A stretch of 64,000 bases of DNA from Mycolicibacterium sp. GF69 (GCF_003284965.1 NZ_QMEW01000009.1:86929-150928); one strand, 5' to 3'. Positions 1-9,762 are shown, counted from the stretch's first letter. Notes: generated by a model not told the origin, from the letters alone. Translations and numbers: made by a program.

Positions 1-139
1 ACGAGACCAGCAGCACGAAGACGCCGACGGCGATCACCAGAGCCCGCGCGCCGGGGTCGATCTCACCGGCGACCCGGCGTTCGGCGGCTTCGATGTCGCC
101 TTTGAACTCCTCGAAGCGGTTGTTGTCGGGAGCCGTCAT
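1..139 (-). CDS. Conserved membrane protein, N-terminal fragment (Rv2732c-like)
   Basis: The reverse strand reads from an ATG at 139 into an open frame that leaves the window at base 1. About 46 residues are visible: a charged start ([20 protein letters not shown]) followed by the beginning of a hydrophobic segment ([14 protein letters not shown]), so a membrane protein is likely. The start overlaps the miaB stop by ATGA, which suggests translational coupling. In M. tuberculosis the gene after miaB is Rv2732c, a conserved membrane protein of unknown role. The assignment rests on position and the visible N-terminus only. Confidence 0.7.
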   Translation of the reverse strand, partial: MTAPDNNRFEEFKGDIEAAERRVAGEIDPGARALVIAVGVFVLLVS

Positions 140-1698
140 CGCGCACAACCCGTCGGGGCCGGCGCTGCGCTCGGCGCGCCGATGCCCGGCATGCCGAGTC
201 CCACGCCGGTGCGCGGCCGTCGTCCTTCGGCGTGGGCGTCCCCCGCCCGGGTGCGCCGATGACTGTGCACCGCCGAATCCGCGATCAGGTGGTGCGGGGC
301 GGCTCCGGTCACTGTCGTGGTCACAACGTCGCCGGGCCTGATGTCGAGGCGCTCCGGGTTGAAGTGCACCAGGCGGCCGTCGCGGGCACGGCCCGACATC
401 CTGGCGGTCGTGGCGTCCTTGCGGCCCTCACCCGCGGCCACCAGCACCTCGACCGTGCGCCCGACCAAGGCGCGGTTCTGCTCTAGGGAAATCCGCTCCT
501 GCAGGTCGATCAGCCGGCTATAGCGTTCGCTCACAACGGCTTTGGGAACCTGATCGGGCATCTCGGCGGCCGGGGTGCCGGGGCGCTTGGAGTACTGGAA
601 GGTGAAGGCGCTGGCGAAGCGGGCCTGCTCGACGACATCGAGCGTGGCCTGGAAGTCCTCCTCCGTCTCCCCCGGAAATCCGACGATGAGGTCGGTGGTG
701 ATCGCCGCGTGCGGGATCGCGGCGCGAACCCGCTCGATGATGCCGAGGTAGCGCTCGGCGCGGTAGGACCGTCGCATCGCCCGCAGGACGCGATCAGAGC
801 CCGACTGCAATGGCATGTGCAGCGTCGGACACACATTCGGCGTTTCGGCCATCGCGGCGATCACGTCGTCGGTGAACTCGGCAGGGTGCGGCGAGGTGAA
901 CCGCACCCGCTCGAGGCCCTCGATGCGGCCGCACGCCCGCAGTAGCTTGGCGAATGCGCCGCGGTCACGTGGTTCGGCGGGGTCGACGAAGGACACGCCG
1001 TAGGCGTTGACGTTCTGGCCGAGCAGCGTGACCTCCAGAACACCCTGATCGACCAGGGTCTGCACCTCGGCGAGCACGTCGCCGGGCCTGCGGTCGACCT
1101 CCTTGCCCCGCAGCGCGGGCACGATGCAGAACGTGCAGGTGTTGTTGCAGCCCACCGACACCGAAACCCAAGCAGCGTATGCGGATTCGCGTGCGGCCGG
1201 CAGCGCGGACGGGAATTCCTGCAGCGCCTCGACGATTTCGACCTCAGCGGTCCGATTGTGCCGGGCACGCTCGAGCAGCGCTGGGAGCGATCCGATGTTG
1301 TGGGTGCCGAACACGACGTCGACCCACGGCGCGCGACGCAGGACGGCATCGCGGTCCTTCTGGGCCAGGCAGCCGCCGACAGCGATCTGCATATCGGGAT
1401 CGGCCTGCTTGCGCGGCGCCAAGTGGCTGATGTTGCCGTAGAGCTTGTTGTCGGCGTTCTCACGCACGGCACAGGTGTTGAACACGACCACGTCGGCGTC
1501 CTCGCCGTCGGCCGCCCGTCGGTAGCCCGCGGCGTCCAGCAATCCGGCCAGTCGCTCCGAGTCGTGCACGTTCATCTGACAGCCGTAGGTGCGGACCTGG
1601 TAGGTCCGTGCCGACGTTTGTCCGCGGGCGGATTCGTCGGCGGCGTTCTGGCGAACGGCCCGGTCAGCCGTCGCCTCTCGCGTCACCATCGAAGTCAC
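136..1698 (-). CDS. miaB: tRNA-2-methylthio-N6-dimethylallyladenosine synthase MiaB
   Basis: Radical-SAM methylthiotransferase that adds the 2-methylthio group to i6A37 in tRNAs reading UNN codons, in the cytosol. The N-terminal UPF0004 domain starts at [13 protein letters not shown] near residue 40. The radical-SAM motif CNNTCTFC lies near residue 185, and a C-terminal TRAM-like segment follows ([15 protein letters not shown]). At 520 residues it is near family length, with a basic, alanine-rich tail that is probably disordered. The ATG at 1698 is followed by a second ATG three codons in, so the exact start is uncertain. The 3' end overlaps the next gene by 4 bp. On its 5' side lies a decayed transporter gene fragment in the opposite direction. 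Confidence 0.95.
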   Translation of the reverse strand: MTSMVTREATADRAVRQNAADESARGQTSARTYQVRTYGCQMNVHDSERLAGLLDAAGYRRAADGEDADVVVFNTCAVRENADNKLYGNISHLAPRKQADPDMQIAVGGCLAQKDRDAVLRRAPWVDVVFGTHNIGSLPALLERARHNRTAEVEIVEALQEFPSALPAARESAYAAWVSVSVGCNNTCTFCIVPALRGKEVDRRPGDVLAEVQTLVDQGVLEVTLLGQNVNAYGVSFVDPAEPRDRGAFAKLLRACGRIEGLERVRFTSPHPAEFTDDVIAAMAETPNVCPTLHMPLQSGSDRVLRAMRRSYRAERYLGIIERVRAAIPHAAITTDLIVGFPGETEEDFQATLDVVEQARFASAFTFQYSKRPGTPAAEMPDQVPKAVVSERYSRLIDLQERISLEQNRALVGRTVEVLVAAGEGRKDATTARMSGRARDGRLVHFNPERLDIRPGDVVTTTVTGAAPHHLIADSAVHSHRRTRAGDAHAEGRRPRTGVGLGMPGIGAPSAAPAPTGCAR

Positions 1699-1740
1699 GG
1701 CCCCATGGTACGGACTGGCCGGTGCGGTGGTCCGAGCGGA

Positions 1741-1914
1741 TTCTCGAGTTGCGGGCTGGCCGGACCGTCGCTCGGCAAGGTCTGCGAGGTGATCGTTCTA
1801 CTGGGACCGTCAGGCCCGGGCAAGTCGACGTTGTGTCGCACCATCAATCGACTCGAGCCCCTCGACACCGAGTCTGTCGAACCGGAAAGTGCGCCGGAGG
1901 CAAAAGCTGTGTGA
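1741..1914 (+). pseudogene. Remnant of a glutamate ABC-transporter ATPase gene (gluA-like)
   Basis: The plus-strand frame ending at the TGA at 1912-1914 contains [20 protein letters not shown], which reads like the Walker A region of a polar amino acid transporter ATPase (GluA/GlnQ family). The stretch just before it (GKVCEVI) also fits that family. The similarity fades about ten residues later and the frame stops. There is no Q-loop, signature motif, Walker B or ABC partner gene. In Corynebacterium glutamicum, gluABCD lies between miaB and recX, the same slot. I infer a decayed 5' end of gluA left by deletion of the operon. The left boundary is approximate. Confidence 0.75.
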
Positions 1915-1923
1915 CGGTCGGCT

Positions 1924-2745
1924 TCAGAGCAGTTCCGCACAGCGGCGCAGCAGCGTGACGTCCGGTGGTTGGTAGAAGGACAGCACGATGTGTTGGCAAC
2001 CGAGTCGCGTGTACTCCGCGATGGATTCGAGTTGGGTGTCGACCTGATCGGGCTGCTCAGGGTGAAGGAACAACTGCACTCCTCGCCGGATCGACGAAGG
2101 GTCACGACTTTCGGCCTCGCACGCCTCGTCGAGCCCACCACTAGCTGCCGCCCATTGCTGCGGATCGGTGTTCGGCATGTTCCATTCGTCGGCGTGCCGC
2201 GCGGCGACCCGCAGCATTTTCGGTTGCGACGCACCGACGATGATCGGCGGATGCGGTCGCTGGATCGGCTTCGGGTCACAGCGCGCTTCGCGGAGCGTAA
2301 AGAAGCGGCCGGTGAAGTCGACGGTCTCCTCGGTCCACATCTGGCGGATGACCGTGAGCGCCTCGTCGACCATCGCGACCCGCTGCCCCGGCGGCGGGAA
2401 GTCGATGCCGTACCCGCGGTGTTCGGTCTCGTGCCAGCCGGCGCCGATACCGAAGTCCATGCGCCCGCCGCTGATGTGGTCGACGGTGACGGCCATCTTC
2501 GCCAGCACAGCCGGGTTGCGGTAGGTGACACCGGTGACAAGGCAGCCGACGCGGGCGCGCCTTACCACCACGGCCATCGCGGCGAGGCTGGTCCACCCCT
2601 CGTGTGTGGGCGTCGTCGGGTCGACCAGTCCGTAGAAATGGTCGTAGTTCCACACGGCCGGAAACCCGAGTTCGTCAGCCGTCCGCCAGAACCGCTCGAG
2701 GACCGGGTAGTCGAACGTGGGTGCCAGCTTGACAGACAACTGCAT
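1924..2745 (-). CDS. LLM-class F420-dependent oxidoreductase
   Basis: A luciferase-like TIM-barrel oxidoreductase of 273 residues. The family uses reduced coenzyme F420 (some members FMN) to reduce or oxidise diverse substrates. Family-typical stretches are DHFYGLVDPTTPTHEGW, TGVTYRNPAVLAKMAVTVD, SGGRMDFGIGAGW and PPIIVGASQPKMLRVAARHA. The substrate cannot be deduced. It stands alone on the minus strand between recX and the gluA-like remnant, in the slot where the glutamate transporter operon lies in related genomes, so it may have come in when that operon was lost. Confidence 0.9.
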   Translation of the reverse strand: MQLSVKLAPTFDYPVLERFWRTADELGFPAVWNYDHFYGLVDPTTPTHEGWTSLAAMAVVVRRARVGCLVTGVTYRNPAVLAKMAVTVDHISGGRMDFGIGAGWHETEHRGYGIDFPPPGQRVAMVDEALTVIRQMWTEETVDFTGRFFTLREARCDPKPIQRPHPPIIVGASQPKMLRVAARHADEWNMPNTDPQQWAAASGGLDEACEAESRDPSSIRRGVQLFLHPEQPDQVDTQLESIAEYTRLGCQHIVLSFYQPPDVTLLRRCAELL

Positions 2746-3308
2746 GGCGAAATGCTTACGTGGTCGGCGAATTCATTGCAAGCACATCCGCCGACGCATG
2801 TCCGGCCGACTCCTGGCCCTAGACCTGGCGGCGCTCGCGTTCGTTGGCCAGCGCCACCTTCACGACATCGAACACCATCGTCTGGCTGTAGCCGCGTCGG
2901 GCGAGCATACCCACCAGACGACGGGTCAGCTTGACGTCGTCGCTGTCGGTGAGCTTCTCGCGGCGCAGCTTGTCGGCCACCAGACGCTCGGCGCGTGCAC
3001 GCTCGGCGCCGGGTTCGTCGTCGGCCAGCGTCGCTTCGATGATGTCCTTGTCGACGCCTTTGGTCCGCAGTTCGGCGATCAACGCCCGCCTGCCTTTGCC
3101 GGCGTTGGCCCGCCGGGATCGGACCCACTGTTCGGCGAAGTCGGCGTCATCGACCAGACCGACCTGTTCGAGCCGATCGAGTACCCGATCGCTGACCTCT
3201 TCGGAGTAGCCGCGTTTGGCAAGCTGTCCCGCGAGCTCGGCTCGGGTGCGCGCCCTCACGGTGAGCAGGCGCAGACACACGTCGCGTGCCTGCTCCTCGC
3301 GAGGGGCC

Positions 3309-4361
<1,053 letters not shown>

Positions 4362-4422
4362 GGTGATCTCCGTCCTTCGGATGTCTAGCTGTTCGGTGAT
4401 CGATTTCGATCAGTTGGCCGTG

Positions 4423-4445
4423 ACGCTAGAGGCAGCCTCCGACAA
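4423..4445 (-). promoter_or_regulatory. RecA-NDp type promoter (PafBC/LexA-independent damage response)
   Basis: On the minus strand, TTGTCGGAG is followed by exactly 8 bases and TAGCGT. This fits the mycobacterial RecA-NDp pattern tTGTCRGtg-N8-TAnnnT described for LexA-independent, PafBC-dependent induction. It lies 62-84 bp upstream of the recA start and in the correct orientation. Eight of nine -35-region positions fit (A replaces T in GTG). Confidence 0.75.
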
Positions 4446-4499
4446 GTTGGGACAAGTCGGCCTGACCAGCATCTAGCCGTCGAACACTGCCCACAGTAG

Positions 4500-4515
4500 A
4501 CGAACACCTGTTCGA
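4500..4515. promoter_or_regulatory. LexA (SOS) box between recA and hypA
   Basis: The sequence aCGAACacctGTTCGa is a perfect 5-bp dyad with a 4-base spacer, matching the mycobacterial/Bacillus-type SOS box (TCGAAC-N4-GTTCGA) except at the outermost base on the left. It is 139 bp upstream of recA and 105 bp upstream of hypA, so it lies in the shared divergent control region. Control of recA is expected from known mycobacterial biology; any effect on the hyp genes is untested. Confidence 0.88.
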
Positions 4516-4619
4516 CTCAAGCCCGACACGCCGTCAGTCGCGAGCGGATCTCCCGTCCTCTCCCTGCGGTCCGTTCTGCGGCCTATGGTGGAGACATCCC
4601 GGCCGAAACGGGGCTACGA

Positions 4620-4949
4620 GTGCACGAGATGGCGATAACCCAGAGCGTGGTCGACGCGGTGTGCGAGCACGCCGCGGGACGCCGGGTGCACTGCGTCAAG
4701 CTCGAGGTCGGCGCGCTCTGCGCCGTCGTGCCCGACTCGATGCAGTTCTGCTTCGAACTCGCCACCGCAGGCACGATCGCCGACGGTGCGCGACTGGATC
4801 TCGACGTCCAACCCGGCGCGGTGCGCTGTCACACCTGCGGTCAGAGTTTCGAACTGCCCGACCTGATCCTGTTGTGCCCCTGCGGAAGTGCGGATGTCGA
4901 GGTCGTCGCCGGGCGGGACCTGAAGATCCTCTCGATGGAAGTGAGTTGA
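4620..4949 (+). CDS. hypA: Hydrogenase nickel-insertion protein HypA
   Basis: HypA delivers nickel to the hydrogenase large-subunit precursor together with HypB. The start MHEMAITQSVVD contains the nickel-binding N-terminal Met-His-Glu. The zinc site is formed by CHTCG and a second cysteine pair in LLCPCGSADVEV. At 109 residues it is of normal length. The start is a GTG at 4620. It is the first gene of a long plus-strand hydrogenase operon, with hypB beginning two bases after its stop codon. Confidence 0.96.
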   Translation: MHEMAITQSVVDAVCEHAAGRRVHCVKLEVGALCAVVPDSMQFCFELATAGTIADGARLDLDVQPGAVRCHTCGQSFELPDLILLCPCGSADVEVVAGRDLKILSMEVS

Positions 4950-4951
4950 TC

Positions 4952-5758
4952 ATGTGCGCAACCTGTGGCTGCGGCGACGACGGGGCGACTGTCACTGTGC
5001 TGGGACACGCCCACCCCCACGAGAACGGCCACCATCGCCACGAACACGAGCACCACCACGTCCACACCGAGACCATCACGCTCGAACAGAAGGTGCTCGC
5101 GAAGAATGACCAGCTCGCCGACCGGAACCGGGCATGGCTGGCCGAACGCGACATCCTGGCGTTCAACCTCACCAGTTCTCCGGGCGCGGGCAAGACGACA
5201 CTTCTCGAGCGCACCATCCGCGAGCTCAGCCCGGGCCGCCCGGTGGCCGTCATCGAGGGCGATCAGGAGACACTGCTCGACGCCGAACGCATCAAGACCG
5301 CCGGCGCGCACGCGGTGCAAGTCAACACCGGCGCGGGCTGTCATCTCGACGCCGACATGGTGCACCGGGCGCTGCAGACCCTCGACCCGGAGGCCGGCTC
5401 GCTTTTGTTCATCGAGAATGTCGGCAATCTCGTCTGCCCCGCGCTGTTCGATCTGGGTGAGCGCAGCAAAGTCGTCGTCATCTCGGTGACGGAGGGCGAT
5501 GACAAGCCGTTGAAGTATCCGCACATGTTCGCCGCGGCGGGACTGGTGATCGTCAACAAGATCGATCTTTTGCCGTATGTAGCCTTCAATCTTGAAAAAT
5601 GTTGCGGCTACGTGCGTTCACTCAACCGAGACGCGCAGATACTCACGATGTCGGCGGCTACCGGTGATGGTACCGCGCAGTGGTATGACTGGATCGAGAA
5701 TTGCGCAAACTCAGCTACTTCGCTTACACCCGTTGACAAGACACAGTCCCGGGAGTAA
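4952..5758 (+). CDS. hypB: Hydrogenase nickel-incorporation GTPase HypB
   Basis: GTPase that drives nickel insertion with HypA. The start MCATCGCG carries the CxxCGC high-affinity nickel motif. A histidine-rich stretch follows (about 11 His between residues 18 and 38), typical of HypB forms that store nickel. The P-loop is SSPGAGKTTLLE. Downstream NKIDLLPY is the guanine-specificity motif. The ATG at 4952 is chosen because the CxxCGC motif must be N-terminal; the open frame extends further upstream only through hypA. Length is 268 residues. A 110-bp gap with a stem-loop separates it from the hydrogenase small-subunit gene. Confidence 0.97.
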   Translation: MCATCGCGDDGATVTVLGHAHPHENGHHRHEHEHHHVHTETITLEQKVLAKNDQLADRNRAWLAERDILAFNLTSSPGAGKTTLLERTIRELSPGRPVAVIEGDQETLLDAERIKTAGAHAVQVNTGAGCHLDADMVHRALQTLDPEAGSLLFIENVGNLVCPALFDLGERSKVVVISVTEGDDKPLKYPHMFAAAGLVIVNKIDLLPYVAFNLEKCCGYVRSLNRDAQILTMSAATGDGTAQWYDWIENCANSATSLTPVDKTQSRE

Positions 5759-5806
5759 ACCCAAATTCAGCGTCCGAAAACTCGGCGCCGCGACAGCGTA
5801 TCTGTG

Positions 5807-5826
5807 GGGAGCCCATCTCGGCTCCC
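5807..5826 (+). terminator. Stem-loop between hypB and the hydrogenase structural genes
   Basis: GGGAGCC, six bases, GGCTCCC: a perfect 7-bp stem in the 110-bp gap between hypB and the small-subunit gene. There is no T-tract. It could be a partial terminator, an mRNA-processing or stabilising structure that sets subunit-mRNA level apart from hypAB, or a protein-binding dyad. Confidence 0.4.
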
Positions 5827-5868
5827 GGTCGTGAGGGCCCCAGCCCGGCCCCCAGGAAGTTGTGACCT

Positions 5869-6924
5869 ATGCCAACCGAGGCAGCAGTCAAAGCAGAAGA
5901 GGCCTTGATTCATGTTCTGTGGATCAACGCCGGATTGAGTTGTGACGGTGATTCGGTGGCGTTGACTGCCGCCACCCAGCCCAGTATCGAGGAGATCGCC
6001 CTCGGGGCGCTTCCGGGGCTGCCGAAAATCGCCGTCCATTGGCCCCTGATCGATTTCGAGTGCGGGCCGAACGGGGGCGCCGACGATTTCCTCGAATGGT
6101 TCTTCAAAGCCGACAGAGGCGAATTGGAACCGTTCGTTCTGGTTGTCGAGGGGTCGATCCCGAACGAGAAGATCAAGTCCGAGGGCTACTGGTGCGGGTT
6201 CGGCAACGACCCGGCCACCGGCCAACCGATGACCACGAGCGAGTGGCTGGATCGGCTGGCGCCCAAGGCCACTGCCATCGTCGCGGCCGGAACGTGCGCC
6301 ACCTACGGCGGTATCCACGCGATGGCCGGCAATCCGACCGGCGCCATGGGAGTGCCCGACTATCTCGGCTGGGATTGGAAGAGCAAGGCCGGCATCCCGA
6401 TCGTCTGCGTACCGGGTTGTCCGATTCATCCGGACAACCTCGCCGAGACGCTGACGTATCTGCTGTACATGGCCACGGATCAGGCTCCGATGATCCCGCT
6501 CGACGACGCGTTACGGCCCCAGTGGCTATTCGGCGCCACCGTGCACGAGGGCTGTGACCGAGGTGGCTATTACGAACAGGGCGATTTCGCGACCGAGTAC
6601 GGCTCGCCGAAATGCATTGTGAAGCTCGGCTGCTGGGGACCGGTCGTCAAGTGCAACGTCCCCAAGCGGGGCTGGATCAACGGCATCGGCGGCTGTCCGA
6701 ATGTGGGCGGCATTTGCATCGCTTGCACGATGCCGGGCTTCCCGGACAAGTTCATGCCGTTCATGGACGAGCCGCCGGGCGGCAAGGTGTCCACGACGGC
6801 ATCAGGCCTCTACGGCTCCGTCATCAAGAGTTTGCGCCACATCACCGGCCGCACGGTCGACAAGGAACCGAAGTGGCGGCATCCCGGCACGCAACTCACG
6901 ACCGGAGCGACTCGCACCTGGTAG
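5869..6924 (+). CDS. hhyS: [NiFe]-hydrogenase small subunit, group 1h (HhyS-like)
   Basis: Electron-transfer subunit with iron-sulfur clusters, partner of the large subunit encoded next. The stretch HVLWINAGLSCDGDSVALT and the conserved C-terminal half resemble the high-affinity group 1h/5 enzymes of actinobacteria that scavenge atmospheric H2. Likely proximal-cluster ligands are C25, D28, C143 and C184; the Asp where most hydrogenases have Cys matches the Cys3Asp site reported for the group 1h enzyme of Ralstonia. Later cysteines (HEGCDRGGYYEQG, KLGCWGPVVKC, GGCPNVGGICIAC) supply the other clusters. There is no Tat signal peptide, so it matures and acts on the cytoplasmic side. Length 351 residues. 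A similar gene pair lies near recA in M. smegmatis. Confidence 0.93.
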   Translation: MPTEAAVKAEEALIHVLWINAGLSCDGDSVALTAATQPSIEEIALGALPGLPKIAVHWPLIDFECGPNGGADDFLEWFFKADRGELEPFVLVVEGSIPNEKIKSEGYWCGFGNDPATGQPMTTSEWLDRLAPKATAIVAAGTCATYGGIHAMAGNPTGAMGVPDYLGWDWKSKAGIPIVCVPGCPIHPDNLAETLTYLLYMATDQAPMIPLDDALRPQWLFGATVHEGCDRGGYYEQGDFATEYGSPKCIVKLGCWGPVVKCNVPKRGWINGIGGCPNVGGICIACTMPGFPDKFMPFMDEPPGGKVSTTASGLYGSVIKSLRHITGRTVDKEPKWRHPGTQLTTGATRTW

Positions 6925-7011
6925 GTGCGGGTCGTCCCGGGGCGCCCAGGCGTGCTTTCGGGCACCGAAACGGCCTGTGACGCGTCTCCGACGAAGAAAG
7001 AGAAGAGTTCG

Positions 7012-8808
7012 ATGACAACCATCATCCCCGAGCCGTCACACGTGAAACGCGATCCGGGCCAACTCGTGGAGATGGCGTGGGACCCGATCACCCGAATCGT
7101 CGGCAGCCTCGGCATCTACACCAAGATCGACTTCGACAACCGCGAAGTCGTCGAGTGTCACAGCACCTCGTCGATCTTCCGCGGCTATTCGATCTTCATG
7201 AAGGGCAAGGATCCCCGCGACGCGCACTTCATCACCAGCCGGATCTGCGGCATCTGCGGAGACAACCACGCCACCTGTTCGTGCTACTGCCAGAACATGG
7301 CTTACGGCGTGCAACCGCCCCACCTCGCCGAGTGGCTCATCAACCTCGGTGAGGCCGCGGAATACATGTTCGACCACAACATCTTTCAGGAAAACCTGGT
7401 CGGCGTGGATTATTGCGAGAAGATGGTGGCCGAGACCAATCCGAGCGTGCTCGCGAAGGCGGAGAACACCCAGGCACCGCATGCCGACGCCCACGGCTAT
7501 CGCACCATCGCCGACATCATGCGAGCGCTCAACCCCTTCACCGGTGAGTTCTACCGCGAGGCGCTGCAGGTGAGCCGAACGACGCGGGAGATGTTCTGCC
7601 TCATGGAGGGCAGGCATGTCCACCCGTCGACGCTGTATCCCGGCGGTATCGGCACGACCGCAACGGTCCAGCTGATGACCGACTACATGACCCGACTGAT
7701 GCGTTACGTGGAGTTCATGAAAAAGGTCGTGCCGATGCACGATGACCTCTTCGACTTCTTCTACGAAGCATTGCCTGGTTATGACCAGGTGGGCCTGCGG
7801 CGCACCCTGCTGGGTTGTTGGGGTTCCTTCCAGGACCCCGAGGTCTGCAACTTCGCCTATAAGGACATGGAGGACTGGGGTCGAAAGATGTTCGTCACCC
7901 CGGGCGTCGTCGTCGACGGAAAGCTGGTGACGACGTCGCTGGTCGACATCAATCTGGGACTCCGAATCCTGCTGGGCAGTTCGTATTACGACGACTGGAC
8001 CGACCAGGAGATGTTCGTCAAGACCGATCCGATCGGTAATCCAGTCGACCGGCGTCACCCGTGGAACCAGCACACCAACCCGAGGCCGCAGAAGCGCGAC
8101 TTCGATGACAAGTACACGTGGGTGATGTCGCCGCGCTGGTTCGATGGCAAGGACAATCTGGCGCTCGACACCGGCGGGGGTCCGTTGGCCAGGCTGTGGG
8201 CGACAGCGCTGGCCGGCCTCATTGACGTCGGCTATGTGAAGGCAACGGGTAGCAGCGTCCAGATCAACCTGCCCAAGACCGCGCTGAAGGGCCCCGTCGA
8301 ACTCGAGTGGAAAATACCGCAATACGGCAGCAACACAATTGAGCGCAACCGCGCCCGGACATACTTCCAGGCTTACGCGGCCGCGTGCGCGCTGCATTTC
8401 GCCGAGAAGGCGCTGGTGGAGATCCGGGCCGGCCGCACCAAGACGTGGGAGAAGTTCGAGGTGCCTGATGAAGGCATCGGCTGCGGCTTCACCGAAGCGG
8501 TCCGCGGCGTGCTGAGCCATCACATGGTCATCCGGGACGGCAAAATCGCAAATTACCATCCGTATCCGCCGACACCGTGGAACGCCAGTCCGCGCGACAG
8601 CTACGGGACGCCGGGACCGTATGAGGACGCGGTTCAAGGCCAGCCGATATTCGAGGAGAACGACAGAGAGCACTTCAAGGGCATCGACGTCATGCGCACG
8701 GTGCGAAGTTTCGATCCGTGCCTGCCGTGTGGAGTGCACATGTACCTGGGCAAGGGGAAGTCCCTGGACCTGCTGCACTCCCCCACCCAGTCCGTCACCG
8801 GGGAATAG
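7012..8808 (+). CDS. hhyL: [NiFe]-hydrogenase large subunit, group 1h (HhyL-like)
   Basis: Catalytic subunit holding the Ni-Fe(CN)2CO centre that oxidises H2. The L1 motif RICGICGDNH has nickel ligands C79 and C82. The L2 motif DPCLPCGVH has C570 and C573, with H576 as the expected cleavage boundary. A 22-residue C-terminal extension follows H576 and should be removed by the endopeptidase encoded at 12490. I chose the ATG at 7012 (598 residues) because a purine-rich ribosome site (agaaagagaag) precedes it and the sequence upstream lacks conservation character. The gap from the small subunit is 87 bp. Confidence 0.96.
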   Translation: MTTIIPEPSHVKRDPGQLVEMAWDPITRIVGSLGIYTKIDFDNREVVECHSTSSIFRGYSIFMKGKDPRDAHFITSRICGICGDNHATCSCYCQNMAYGVQPPHLAEWLINLGEAAEYMFDHNIFQENLVGVDYCEKMVAETNPSVLAKAENTQAPHADAHGYRTIADIMRALNPFTGEFYREALQVSRTTREMFCLMEGRHVHPSTLYPGGIGTTATVQLMTDYMTRLMRYVEFMKKVVPMHDDLFDFFYEALPGYDQVGLRRTLLGCWGSFQDPEVCNFAYKDMEDWGRKMFVTPGVVVDGKLVTTSLVDINLGLRILLGSSYYDDWTDQEMFVKTDPIGNPVDRRHPWNQHTNPRPQKRDFDDKYTWVMSPRWFDGKDNLALDTGGGPLARLWATALAGLIDVGYVKATGSSVQINLPKTALKGPVELEWKIPQYGSNTIERNRARTYFQAYAAACALHFAEKALVEIRAGRTKTWEKFEVPDEGIGCGFTEAVRGVLSHHMVIRDGKIANYHPYPPTPWNASPRDSYGTPGPYEDAVQGQPIFEENDREHFKGIDVMRTVRSFDPCLPCGVHMYLGKGKSLDLLHSPTQSVTGE

Positions 8809-8811
8809 GAG

Positions 8812-9762
8812 ATGGCCCCGCCAACACTGCCAGGCCCGGACCAAACCCAGGACGACTTGCAGTGGCGCACGGCGGGCGATCGGATACAAACCCTGCTCGA
8901 CGCGTCCGCCGCGGGCGGCGGCGCCGCCCGCGAGCGGGCGATGCAGCTCGTCGGTGAGGTGACCGACCTCTACGGGGCCGGCCTCGAGCGGATGCTGCGC
9001 ATGGCGGTGAGCGCCGACCCGCAGCTGGCCGAACGGTTCGCCGGCGACGATCTCGTAGCGAGCCTGCTGCTCGTGCACGGGCTGCATCCGCATGACGTCG
9101 AGCGTCGGATCGAGGACGCCCTGGACGGTGTTCGGCCCTACCTCGGTTCACACGGTGGCGACGTGACACTGCTCGGCGTCGTCGACGGTGTCGCCCGCCT
9201 CCAATTCGCTGGCAGCTGCAAGAGCTGTCCGTCCTCGGCGGTAACGCTGGAGCTCACGGTCGAGGATGCGGTGCGGGCGGCGGCACCGGAGATTGCCTCG
9301 ATAGAGGTCATTGCCGCCGAAGCGGAGCCGAATGTCAGTGTGATTCCTCCAGAGTCACTGCTGCGCCGGGTTCACCAGGGCGATCACGGCCCCACCGATT
9401 GGCACCCCGTCCCCGATCTCGCCGACCTGGCGCCAGGGGACGTCGGGGGGTTCAGCGTGGCGGGATGCACCGTGCTGGCATGCCGCGTCGGCGATGAGTT
9501 GTTCGTCTACCACGACCGGTGTGGCAACTGCCACGAGTCGCTGGCCGGCGCCGTTCTGCATCGACCCATGGGCTCGCCCGTGGGCGACGCGATCCTGCGT
9601 TGTCCGAGGTGCCGTGCACATTTCGACGTTATACATGCCGGGGCCTGCGTAGACGAAAATGCCGACCCGCGTGGTCATCTCGAACCAATTCCATTGCTCG
9701 TCCGTGACCGAGCGTTGTCCATCGCCATAGCGACGGAACAGACTGGGGCGGGCATGGCATGA
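8812..9762 (+). CDS. Nfu-domain / Rieske-like fusion protein of the hydrogenase operon
   Basis: A 316-residue protein with two recognisable parts. The middle (about 100-165) is an Nfu-type iron-sulfur scaffold domain (GVRPYLGSHGGDVTLLGVVD) with the CxxC pair C136/C139. The C-terminal part (about 200-300) has the layout of a Rieske domain, but the expected CxH...CxxH ligands are replaced by C237-x2-C240 and C264-x2-C267, so a Cys4 metal site is more likely than a classical [2Fe-2S] Rieske cluster. It starts 3 bp after the large-subunit gene and overlaps the next gene by ATGA. It is probably an electron relay or a cluster-delivery protein for the hydrogenase. The function is inferred. Confidence 0.85.
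   Translation: MAPPTLPGPDQTQDDLQWRTAGDRIQTLLDASAAGGGAARERAMQLVGEVTDLYGAGLERMLRMAVSADPQLAERFAGDDLVASLLLVHGLHPHDVERRIEDALDGVRPYLGSHGGDVTLLGVVDGVARLQFAGSCKSCPSSAVTLELTVEDAVRAAAPEIASIEVIAAEAEPNVSVIPPESLLRRVHQGDHGPTDWHPVPDLADLAPGDVGGFSVAGCTVLACRVGDELFVYHDRCGNCHESLAGAVLHRPMGSPVGDAILRCPRCRAHFDVIHAGACVDENADPRGHLEPIPLLVRDRALSIAIATEQTGAGMA

Noticed and set aside
5759..5868. DosR box upstream of the hydrogenase small-subunit gene
   Set aside because: No GGGACTTnnGTCCC-like palindrome is present; the only dyad (GGGAGCC/GGCTCCC) has a different centre and spacing.
6925..7011. In-frame N-terminal extension of the hydrogenase large subunit
   Set aside because: The extension lacks family similarity, and a ribosome site stands just before the ATG at 7012.
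7036..9093. Open frame of 685 codons on the minus strand, opposite the hydrogenase large subunit
   Set aside because: Codon-position GC shadow of hhyL; low-complexity product and no ribosome site or family.
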